64,000 bases of DNA from Bathymodiolus brooksi. Taxonomy: Eukaryota; Mollusca; Bivalvia; Mytilida; Modiolidae. The first letter of the stretch is position 1. Every line of letters starts with the position of its first letter. The notes below the pieces were generated by a model. That model made no database searches. It saw only the letters and a list, made by a program, of their open reading frames with translations, and was not told the origin of the DNA. The stretch covers positions 19,468,640 to 19,532,639 of the forward strand of contig OY804590.1 of the NCBI GenBank assembly GCA_963680875.1. The letters run 5' to 3'. The position numbers and the translations under genes are program-made. Shown one piece after another: positions 54,421 to 64,000 of this stretch.

Positions 54421-54527
54421 CCACAATATGTCATGCACTTTTATTGCTTTATGTTAAAGATTACAAAATTAATTAAACTGTCACGATTTTAAGTACTATT
54501 ATTCTAAGAAGAATGAAAGAAATACAC

Positions 54528-55109
54528 GTTAGAGAAAACTGAAGGGACAAGCCAGAATGGACAATCCCGAGAAACAGCAATACTGGGCACACAACGAGAA
54601 ACAGCAATACTGGGCACACAACGAGAAACAGCAATACTGGGCACACAACGAGAAACAGCAATACTGGGCACACAACGAGAAACAGCAATACTGGGCACAC
54701 AACGAGAAACAGCAATACTGGGCACACAACGAGAAACAGCAATACTGGGCACACAACGAGAAACAGCAATACTGGGCACACAAGACGAGGCCAACCATAA
54801 CACAAAACACAACACAATATGTGTTGTACACTACAATACGTAAACCAACACAAATAAAGTAAATAAGACATGAGCCCCCTACAAACAACTGGAGGTAATG
54901 ACGAACCGAACATCGTTTTAATCTAGAAATCATAACGGAGATCGCTACACGGAACCCAGTACGTAAAAACACATAATACGACAACACAAAAAACTAAAAA
55001 GATGAGCAATACGGAAACCATCGAAACACTGGGGGTGAACTCATGTGCCAGCGAAGGGTAAGTAGTTTCTGCCATTTTGTAAGACACCCACCATGTTACT
55101 CATATAGTC
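54528..55109 (-). mobile_element. Family B tail with internal 27-bp array
   Basis: Reverse: 'gttagagaaaactgaaggg', 'caagccagaatggacaatcc', the array, 'agacatgagccccctacaaac', 'ctaaaaagatgagcaatacgg', 'gaactcatgtgccagcgaag', 'gccattttgtaagacaccc'. The longest family B copy, it shows the same layout as family A. Confidence 0.8.
54569..54784. repeat. 27-bp tandem array, 8 units
   Basis: Unit 'gagaaacagcaatactgggc' plus 'acacaac', eight virtually identical copies. 27 is a multiple of three, so several long frames run through it on both strands. None is a gene. Confidence 0.97.
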
Positions 55110-55462
55110 AAGACGTGATGGACACCACTATACACAAACAAACAAGACGTGATGGACACATATAGTCAAGACGTGATGGACACCACTACACACAAACAAA
55201 CAAGACGTGATGGACACCACTACACACAAACAAACAAGACGTGATGGACACATATAGTCAAGACGTGATGGACACCACTACACACAAACAAACAAGACGT
55301 GATGGACACCACTACACACAAACAAACAAGACGTGATGGACACATATAGTCAAGACGTGATGGACACCACTACACACAAACAAACAAGACGTGATGGACA
55401 CCACTACACACAAACAAACAAGACGTGATGAACACCACTACACACAAACAAACACAAATGAC
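55110..55462. repeat. Composite array of 34-bp and 24-bp units
   Basis: Long units 'aagacgtgatggacaccact'+'acacacaaacaaac' (34 bp) and short units 'aagacgtgatggacacat'+'atagtc' (24 bp) follow the order L S L L S L L S L L L. The L-L-S block of ~92 bp is itself repeated. Confidence 0.9.
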
Positions 55463-56187
55463 ATAAGACGTGAAAATCGTATCGGATATGACAGCAAAAT
55501 CATGTTATTACAAATTATATTTGATATTAGTCTCTTATATTTTTCAAACGTATAATATTTGAATCGACTAAGTAAATGTTGCTGATGTTCGCCAGACATT
55601 CTACAATGTTAACACTTTATCTCATTTATTTATCACAGACGACACAATTTTCCAATTCATAAAAGAAATGTATGGGTTTGTCCTCATTATTCATTTTTAT
55701 TTCCAAAATGTTGTATACACAAATGTCTTATTTCTAAAAATAAAAACAATCTTTTATTTGAGGAAAATAATTTGTATAATTTATTCTGTTGTAGCTGAAA
55801 TACTGATAAAATTGGCTTTAATCACCAATCAATCAATCAAACGTATCGTATATACAAATGTTATTGATTTAGGAAATTGGTTAATAGTATCGGTTGAAAA
55901 ACTGCTCTAGAATTTTAACGGATGTTGTGCAGAAAAGGAACAAAAAAGTGAGTTTGTCCAAGTGTAATAAACCAGATTTAACCATTCCGTGACACTTTCA
56001 ATTTAGGCACTTGTTTGCAAAAATGTTTTCAACTTTCTGCCATATGATTGTAAAATACAATACTTTTCAAACATATTATTCCATAAAAGTATATTCAATT
56101 ATTTCACATCAATTATAGATTCGACTTTGTCAGTGGTGTAGACATGGACATGTGTCATGAATTAATCTGCGCTCAATAAATCCTCCA
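55463..56187. other. Non-coding stretch with a SINE end
   Basis: 'gctgaaatactgataaaattg' and 'caatcaatcaatcaaacg' at 55795-55850 are the 3' end of an E-type SINE. Nothing else is recognised. Confidence 0.4.
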
Positions 56188-56231
56188 ATCATTAACATGA
56201 TAATTCCCACTGGCATTATCATGTTAATGAT
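56188..56231. repeat. Perfect 17-bp hairpin
   Basis: 'atcattaacatgataat' (56188-56204) and its exact inverse (56215-56231) around a 10-nt loop. Function unknown. It may be a fold-back element remnant. Confidence 0.85.
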
Positions 56232-56377
56232 CAATCGCGCTTTAGAGTTGCGTCCCTTTTTTTAAACGTAACGGAGATCGTGCAGTTGTCAATGCAAACC
56301 TACATGGCGTACTGTCCATCTGCTGTTGTCCATGGAAGATTTGCCTTCAATGAAATAAAAATAATAGTTACTTATGC

Positions 56378-59086
56378 ATAGGGCATTATCGTGATAGGGC
56401 AGTCTCTAAATCATAACCGCCATGGAATATCTGTGTCACAAATGACCACGGATATGTTCCGTTTGTCGTAAACATAGGGCATTATCGTGATAGGGGCAGT
56501 CTCTAAATCATAACCGCCATGGAATATCTGTGTCACAAATGACCACGGATATGTTCCGTTTGTCGTAAACATAGGGCATTATCGTGATAGGGCAGTCTCT
56601 AAATCATAACCGCCATGGAATATCTGTGTCACAAATGACCACGGATATGTTCCGTTTGTCGTAAACATAGGGCATTATCGTGATAGGGCAGTCTCTAAAT
56701 CATAACCGCCATGGAATATCTGTGTCACAAATGACCACGGATATGTTCCGTTTGTCGTAAACATAGGGCATTATCGTGATAGGGGCAGTCTCTAAATCAT
56801 AACCGCTATGGAATATCTGTGTCACAAATGACCACGGATATGTTCCGTTTGTCGTAAACATAGGGCATTATCGTGATAGGGGCAGTCTCTAAATCATAAC
56901 CGCCATGGAATATCTGTGTCACAAATGACCACGGATATGTTCCGTTTGTCGTAAACATAGGGCATTATCGTGATAGGGGCAGTCTCTAAATCATAACCGC
57001 CATGGAATATCTGTGTCACAAATGACCACGAATATGTTCCGTTTGTCGTAAACATAGGGCATTATCGTGATAGGGGCAGTCTCTAAATCATAACCGCCAT
57101 GGAATATCTGTGTCACAAATGACCACGGATATGTTCCGTTTGTCGTAAACATAGGGCATTATCGTGATAGGGGCAGTCTCTAAATCATAACCGCCATGGA
57201 ATATCTGTGTCACAAATGACCACGGATATGTTCCGTTTGTCGTAAACATAGGGCATTATCGTGATAGGGGCAGTCTCTAAATCATAACCGCTATGGAATA
57301 TCTGTGTCACAAATGACCACGGATATGTTCCGTTTGTCGTAAACATAGGGCATTATCGTGATAGGGGCAGTCTCTAAATCATAACCGCTATGGAATATCT
57401 GTGTCACAAATGACCACGGATATGTTCCGTTTGTCGTAAACATAGGGCATTATCGTGATAGGGGCAGTCTCTAAATCATAACCGCTATGGAATATCTGTG
57501 TCACAAATGACCACGGATATGTTCCGTTTGTCGTAAACATAGGGCATTATCGTGATAGGGGCAGTCTCTAAATCATAACCGCTATGGAATATCTGTGTCA
57601 CAAATGACCACGGATATGTTCCGTTAGTCGTAAACATAGGGCATTATCGTGATAGGGGCAGTCTCTAAATCATAACCGCTATGGAATATCTGTGTCACAA
57701 ATGACCACGGATATGTTCCGTTTGTCGTAAACATAGGGCATTATCGTGATAGGGGCAGTCTCTAAATCATAACCGCTATGGAATATCTGTGTCACAAATG
57801 ACCACGGATATGTTCCGTTTGTCGTAAACATAGGGCATTATCGTGATAGGGGCAGTCTCTAAATCATAACCGCTATGGAATATCTGTGTCACAAATGACC
57901 ACGGATATGTTCCGTTTGTCGTAAACATAGGGCATTATCGTGATAGGGGCAGTCTCTAAATCATAACCGCTATGGAATATCTGTGTCACAAATGACCACG
58001 GATATGTTCCGTTTGTCGTAAACATAGGGCATTATCGTGATAGGGGCAGTCTCTAAATCATAACCGCTATGGAATATCTGTGTCACAAATGACCACGGAT
58101 ATGTTCCGTTTGTCGTAAACATAGGGCATTATCGTGATAGGGGCAGTCTCTAAATCATAACCGCTATGGAATATCTGTGTCACAAATGACCACGGATATG
58201 TTCCGTTTGTCGTAAACATAGGGCATTATCGTGATAGGGGCAGTCTCTAAATCATAACCGCTATGGAATATCTGTGTCACAAATGACCACGGATATGTTC
58301 CGTTTGTCGTAAACATAGGGCATTATCGTGATAGGGCAGTCTCTAAATCATAACCGCTATGGAATATCTGTGTCACAAATGACCACGGATATGTTCCGTT
58401 TGTCGTAAACCTAGGGCATTATCGTGATAGGGGCAGTCTCTAAATCATAACCGCTATGGAATATCTGTGTCACAAATGACCACGGATATGTTCCGTTTGT
58501 CGTAAACATAGGGCATTATCGTGATAGGGGCAGTCTCTAAATCATAACCGCTATGGAATATCTGTGTCACAAATGACCACGGATATGTTCCGTTTGTCGT
58601 AAACATAGGGCATTATCGTGATAGGGGCAGTCTCTAAATCATAACCGCTATGGAATATCTGTGTCACAAATGACCACGGATATGTTCCGTTTGTCGTAAA
58701 CATAGGGCATTATCGTGATAGGGGCAGTCTCTAAATCATAACCGCTATGGAATATCTGTGTCACAATGACCACGGATATGTTCCGTTTGTCGTAAACATA
58801 GGGCATTATCGTGATAGGGGCAGTCTCTAAATCATAACCGCCATGGAATATCTGTGTCACAAATGACCACGGATATGTTCCATTTGTCGTAAACATAGGG
58901 CATTATCGTGATAGGGCAGTCTCTAAATCATAACCGCCATGGAATATCTGTGTCACAAATGACCACGGATATGTTCCATTTGTCGTAAACATAGGGCATT
59001 ATCGTGATAGGGGCAGTCTCTAAATCATAACCGCTATGGAATATCTGTGTCACAAATGACCACGGATATGTTCCGTTTGTCGTAAA
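56378..59086. repeat. 97-bp tandem array, about 28 units
   Basis: Unit: ~37 bp of non-PLE DNA ('catagggcattatcgtgat', 'ggggcagtctctaaatc') plus ~60 bp of family A ('atggaatatctgtgtcac', 'aaatgaccacggatatgttc', 'cgtttgtcgtaaa'). Units are 96 or 97 bp depending on a ggg/gggg difference. The variants cgCCatgg and cgCTatgg are grouped: mostly CC before 57.25 kb, CT from 57.29 to 58.76 kb, then mixed. This shows block-wise homogenisation. Confidence 0.97.
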
Positions 59087-59336
59087 CACTTCCCGGTCCT
59101 TTCCTCATACATGATTTATCACCGTGTTTGTAACTACATTAACACGACGGGTGCCACTAGTGGAGCAGGAACTGCTTACCCTTCCGGAACACCTGAGTTC
59201 ACCCCCGGTTTTGTGTGGGGTTCGTGTTACTCGATCTTTAGTTTTATGTGTATGTTTTGTAGATCGTTGTTTGTCCTTTTGTCTTCTTCGATATACGGAT
59301 TATGATTACTCCTTTGGTATTTTCAAACTCTTCTTA
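59087..59336 (+). mobile_element. PLE family A 3' tail completing the array
   Basis: Continues without a break from the last array unit: 'cacttcccggtcctttcctc', 'aacacgacgggtgccactag', 'ggagcaggaactgcttacc', 'gttactcgatctttag', 'tttcaaactcttctta'. The array therefore arose inside this one copy. Confidence 0.9.
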
Positions 59337-59909
59337 TACTATTACAATACACATGTTCATGTTATCTCTTCTTCATATTATCTCATCATATTTTAATTTC
59401 TGTCTGTATCTTTGGTTTATTCCTATATAGTAATAACATTACCTTTTTCAAACGATGCACTCATAAAACTTTCATTTTTTATCATTTAAATATTTAATCT
59501 ACATTGTACCCTTTCACTTAAAAAAAAAAGATGGAATAAAATGATTTAAGATTGCAGACACTACCTCTTATAATTTAAATACAAAACCACTTTTTGAAAT
59601 TGCGCTGCTCATTCCCTATCGTTTTAAACTCAATTTACTCCCAAGGAGAATATTTTCAAAAGGAATTAAGAATGTTATTATTGCATTTAATTTGATTTTG
59701 TTGAAATTAATAAATTTAGAAGATCTTACCTGTAAGGTACAATGTAAAATTTGAACCGACAATCGAAATCCATAACTTTATCATATGAATTACGGATTAA
59801 AAGTTTATCCCGTCAACAAAAACAAAGAATCAAATGACACTGATTCTTGAATAATATGTGACATAATATAATCAACAAACAACATTCTAAATGAAAGAGT
59901 AAACATCAA
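59337..59909. other. AT-rich non-coding spacer
   Basis: No supported feature. Confidence 0.4.
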
Positions 59910-60080
59910 CAGAAGTCGTATAAGACAAACAGTAATACTGATAAATAAGGTAACACAATCTTGTGACGAATGGATGTTGATGACAAAATAGCAATGCAGA
60001 ATCACAAAAGGTCAATGCTATCCTCGTTGTGTGCTATCAGATTAGGGAGTAGCTATTTTGGTTGTTGATGGAGGCGGCAG
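59910..60080 (+). repeat. Dispersed direct repeat, copy 1 (~170 bp)
   Basis: 'agaagtcgtataagacaaac', 'agtaatactgataaataagg', 'gtgacgaatggatgttgatg', ending 'ggcggcagag'. Matches 60764-60935. Confidence 0.8.
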
Positions 60081-60229
60081 AGTGAAAGAAATATAATTTC
60101 GAGGACAAAAAATCATACTCGGAAATAAGATGCAAACGCTTGGAAAATAGCCAGGATGTCATGAGCAACAAAACTTAACACAAGAAATAAAGTCAGCTTT
60201 TAAGACAATGTGACAAAATAATATTCATA

Positions 60230-60461
60230 ATCTGTAATGACTACCAATTGTGGCACAGGAACCGCTACCCTTCCGGAGCCCATGATTTCAACCCGAGTTT
60301 TAGAGGGTTTCCTGATGCTCTATCTTAATTTATATAATATTTTGTCGTTCTTTATTTGTCCTATTTCTTTTCTTTTTTTTCATTAAGGACCATTGTAATG
60401 CATGCCCTTCTTTGAATTACCGTTTCTAATTACTCCTCTTGTATTTTTAAACTTTTCTTGC
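60230..60461 (+). mobile_element. PLE family A 3' tail, old copy
   Basis: 'gtggcacaggaaccgctaccc', 'ttccggagcccatgatttc', 'tgtcgttctttatttgtcc', 'gtatttttaaacttttcttg'. Strongly diverged. Confidence 0.65.
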
Positions 60462-60763
60462 ACCAAATGAAAGCAAAAACGTCGCCCCCGTTTCGCAAAA
60501 TAAATGCTTTGTTTTAGTAATCAGTTTTGCTTTCTTTTTTTTTCTGTTTTCTTAAATATCTAAAATTTTCTTCCGATTATTTATGGGACAACAAATGAGG
60601 TGTATTCTACTGAAGATATGTATGTTTTCTTAATGTATATTCCGTCAAGTCTAGGTTTAAGATATGGAAAAGATGGACGTTTTATTTTCGTTGTTTTATA
60701 ATTTGAGATTGCATGGAATCATTTTGTACCATATGTGGTAAAATAAAATGATTAAATAGCAAG

Positions 60764-60935
60764 AGAAGTCGTATAAGACAAACAGTAATACTGATGGATA
60801 AAGTAACACAATCTTATGATGAATTGAAGTTGATGACGAAATAGCAATTCTAAATCACAAAAGGATATTGCCGTCAACGTTGTCTGCTATATAATAAAGA
60901 GTAGCCATAAAATTGTTCATGACGGCAGAGCCATT
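60764..60935 (+). repeat. Dispersed direct repeat, copy 2 (~170 bp)
   Basis: 'agaagtcgtataagacaaac', 'agtaatactgatggataaag', 'gatgaattgaagttgatgac', ending 'gacggcagag'. Offset from copy 1 by ~854 bp. Confidence 0.8.
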
Positions 60936-60939
60936 GGAA

Positions 60940-61075
60940 GAATAAAATAAAAAAATATCACACTGTCTGAACAGTTCCGAATATCGTTACACCTAGCACA
61001 AATATACATGAACACTTACTTTTCTGGTCTGGAACAGACACTTGAGTAAAAAAGGAGACGGCTGAAACTAGACAC
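60940..61075 (-). mobile_element. Family F PLE-like tail
   Basis: Reverse: 'aaataaaaaaatatcacactg', 'tctgaacagttccgaatatc', 'acttttctggtctggaacag', 'cacttgagtaaaaaagg'. Confidence 0.6.
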
Positions 61076-61195
61076 TTTGATAGTACATCAACTCATTCCC
61101 AAATAAGCATATTGACGTATCAACGCTCGCTTCTAGAGCAGCAAATGTTCTATGTATAATATATCACATAACATTATGCTACAAGAAAAGACTGA

Positions 61196-62980
61196 TAAGG
61201 GGTAATTAGAAGCCGTAACTCGAAGGAGAGACAGCGTAATGGCCACAAGATACCAAAGGGGTAATTAGAAGCCGTAACTCGACGAAGGAGAGACAACACA
61301 ATGGCCACAAGATACCAAAGGGGTAATTAGAAGCCGTAACTCGAAGAAGGAGAGACAACACAATGGCCATAAGATACCAAAGGGATAATTAGAAGCCGTA
61401 ACTCGAAGAAGGAGAGACAACACAATGGCCACAAGATACCAAAGTGGTAATTAAAAGCCGTAACTCGAAGAAGGAGAGACAACACAATGGCCACAAGATA
61501 CCAAAGGGGTAATTAGAAGCCGTAACTCGAAGAAGGAGAGACAACACAATGGCCACAAGATACCAAAGGGGTAATTAGAAGCCGTAACTCGAAGAAGAAG
61601 AGACAACACAATGGCCACAAGATACCAAAGGGCTAATTAGAAGCGTAACTCGAAGAAGGAGAGACAACACAATGGCCACACGATGCCAAAGGGGTAATTA
61701 GAAGCCGTCACTCGAAGAAGAAGAAGAGACAACACAATGGCCACAAGATACCAAAGGGCTAATTAGAAGCCGTAACTCGAAGAAGGAGAGACAACACAAT
61801 GGCCACAAGATACCAAAGGGGTAATTAGAAGCCGTAACTCGAAGAGGGAGAGACAACACAATGGCCACAAGATACCAAAGGGGTAATTAGAAGCCGCCAC
61901 TCGCAGAAGAAGAGACAACACAATGGCCACAAGATACCAAAGGGCTAATTAGAAGCCGTCACTCGAAGAAGAAGAGACAACACAATGGCCACAAGATACC
62001 AAAGGGCTAATTAGAAGCCGTAACTCGAAGAAGGAGAGACAACACAATGGCCACAAGATACCAAAGGGGTAATTAGAAGCCGTAACTCGAAGAGGGAGAG
62101 ACAACACAATGGCCACAAGATACCAAAGGGGTAATTAGAAGCCGCCACTCGAAGAAGAAGAGACAACACAATGGCCACAAGATACCAAAGGGCTAATTAG
62201 AAGCCGTCACTCGAAGAAGAAGAGACAACACAATGGCCACAAGATACCAAAGGGCTAATTAGAAGCCGTAACTCGAAGAAGGAGAGACAACACAATGGCC
62301 ACAAGATACCAAAGGGGTAATTAGAAGCCGTAACTCGAAGAGGGAGAGACAACACAATGGCCACAAGATACCAAAGGGGTAATTAGAAGCCGCCACTCGC
62401 AGAAGAAGAGACAACACAATGGCCACAAGATACCAAAGGGCTAATTAGAAGCCGTCACTCGAAGAAGAAGAGACAACACAATGGCCACAAGATACCAAAG
62501 GGCTAATTAGAAGCCGTAACTCGAAGAAGGAGAGACAACACAATGGCCACAAGATACCAAAGGGGTAATTAGAAGCCGTAACTCGAAGAGGGAGAGACAA
62601 CACAATGGCCACAAGATACCAAAGGGGTAATTAGAAGCCGCCACTCGAAGAAGAAGAGACAACACAATGGCCACAAGATACCAAAGGGCTAATTAGAAGC
62701 CGTCACTCGAAGAAGAAGAGACAACACAATGGCCACAAGATACCAAAGGGCTAATTAGAAGCCGTAACTCGAAGAAGGAGAGACAACACAATGGCCACAA
62801 GATACCAAAGGGGTAATTAGAAGCCGTAACTCGAAGAGGGAGAGACAACACAATGGCCACAAGATACCAAAGGGGTAATTAGAAGCCGTAACTCGAAGAA
62901 GGAGAGACAACACAATGGCCACAAGATACCAAAGGAGTAATTAGAAGCCGTAACTCGAAGAAGGAGAGACAATGCAACTG
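61196..62980. repeat. 62-bp tandem array, about 29 units, with 248-bp higher-order units
   Basis: Unit 'gataccaaaggggtaattag' + 'aagccgtaactcgaagaagg' + 'agagacaacacaatggccac' + 'aa'. It is the reverse of the family A terminal segment. Marker 'gaagagggag' recurs at 61841, 62089, 62337, 62585 and 62833, always 248 bp apart (four units). Within each 248-bp block the order is gtaac-aagg, gtaac-aggg, gccac-aaga, gtcac-aaga. Confidence 0.97.
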
Positions 62981-63250
62981 CCAAAAGCAAAAAAGACAAA
63001 ATAACAAGCAATTATCTACAAAACATTACAGAAAAAAAATAAAGATCGCGCAACACGAACCCTACTTAGAACTGGAGATGAACTCAGGTGCTCCAGAAGG
63101 GTAAGCAATTCCTACTCCATGTGTATCACCCGTTGTGTTACTCCTGTTACAGACCCAGTGATAACCCATGAATGTGGAAATAATCGGATTATGATAATGC
63201 CAAACGGAACATATCAGTGGTCATTTGTGACACAGATATTCCGTAATACT
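62981..63250 (-). mobile_element. PLE family A tail continuing from the array
   Basis: Reverse: 'caattatctacaaaacattac', 'aaataaagatcgcgcaac', 'gaactcaggtgctccagaag', 'gtaagcaattcctactcc', 'gtgttactcctgttacag', 'cagtggtcatttgtgacac'. The array sits at the 3' terminal segment of this copy. Confidence 0.9.
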
Positions 63251-64000
63251 ACATCATGCATGACTGTCCTTTGTATATGTGTAGACATAATGTTTCTAAA
63301 TTAATTATGAACGTTATGACAACAAAACATCCTCAAAAATGCCTGTCGTTCACAGATCATGCAGGTAAATCATCCGAAAAATGCATTATCTAACGAAGGA
63401 TAATGATATTTAAATATTTAAAATATTTGCATAATTACGATTGTAAAATAGTTATTTGACTTAAATTTGTTGCTGTTGTTAAATATTTTGACTTCAAATA
63501 TTTTACGGTTATTTAATATTTATTTGAGCTTAAAAGGTTTTGACGATGAATATCAAATGACAAAAGGCACGCATTATTTTTAGATATGTCAAGTGTTTCT
63601 CAGCGAGACGACCACATTTCAGTCAATTAAACATAATTTGCACTATTATATTCGCCTTCATATATTGCCAGTAATAAAGAAATTCAAAAACAAGGAAGTT
63701 TACACAAGCAGTTTCGATATTTTATTTTAGCGAAACGAATGTGGAAAAAAGACTGATGACTGTTGTACAATGTTTTATGATCGGTTTAATAACGAATTAT
63801 TAAAGATGGTGGATATCGCGTGACTTTTGAATCGTGAACGATCTATAGTTTGTTGACATTTGTCCGATCCAAACAAGCTCCGTTGATCTTTCTTTCAATG
63901 ACACTTAACGAACTATTGTGACTTTTAAATGTTTGATAACATTTGACTTATTTCACTAAAAGTTCCATTAACCTTTAAAGAACTGTAGATTACTTTGACT
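63251..64000. other. AT-rich non-coding end of window
   Basis: No repeat family, exon or RNA gene recognised. Confidence 0.45.

Noticed and set aside
54473..54987. Overlapping open frames of 100-152 codons on both strands
   Set aside because: They run through a 27-bp array in a family B tail. Being open in several frames at once is a repeat artefact.
63119..63304. 61-codon forward frame near the window end
   Set aside because: It lies on the antisense strand of a family A PLE tail.

Overview
This is eukaryotic DNA, AT-rich, almost free of ordinary genes and packed with repeats. Three things point to a bivalve mollusc, perhaps a mytilid mussel: several Penelope-like retroelement (PLE) 3' tails carrying a 'tgcctgtaccaagtcagg' motif, tRNA-derived SINEs, and the 'gttgttgtctcattggca' motif near 33.02 kb. 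I associate these with mussel genomes from memory. No database was consulted, so the species call is an inference.

Layout. 1-3.49 kb: a 29-bp satellite of 120 units that runs off the left edge. 3.5-13.3 kb: PLE tails, two types of SINE and one credible host terminal exon (7612-7765, with a poly(A) signal). 13.3-14.2 kb: a PLE tail with a 35-bp unit repeated 25 times. 14.2-31 kb: more PLE tails, SINEs and hammerhead-like elements, a PLE pseudogene (21.2-22.8 kb), a MITE with an expanded end (28.7-29.5 kb), and a nested insertion with an 18-bp target-site duplication near 16.1-16.3 kb. 31.2-33.9 kb: a broken Crypton/DUF3504-type tyrosine recombinase gene on the minus strand, next to a 159-bp near-perfect palindrome. 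34-41 kb: short tandem repeats, MITEs and PLE scraps. 41.2-43.8 kb (minus): the best coding region of the window, a 726-codon PLE reverse transcriptase reading frame with its 3' tail. 44-56 kb: hammerhead-like elements, SINEs, a Tc1/mariner-type MITE (49.45-49.94 kb) and several tandem arrays. 56.4-59.3 kb and 61.2-63.25 kb: two large arrays (97-bp and 62-bp units) grown inside PLE tails. 63.25-64 kb: nothing recognised.

Main themes. (1) One PLE family, called A here, has left more than 20 mostly 5'-truncated 3' ends. At least five separate tandem arrays were seeded inside such tails, each from a different part of the tail, and a further two inside the related tail family B. (2) A dispersed element of about 300 bp, family C, carries a hammerhead-ribozyme-like core with a compensating stem I and a palindromic stem III. 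This resembles PLE and retrozyme dimeric hammerheads, but every copy here has at least one core mutation. (3) The 62-bp array is ordered at three levels (62, 248 and 496 bp). (4) The Crypton-type gene has two precise lesions.

Family names used: A, B, D and F are PLE or PLE-like 3' tails; C is the hammerhead-like element; E1, E2 and G are tRNA-derived SINEs. The names are local to this report.
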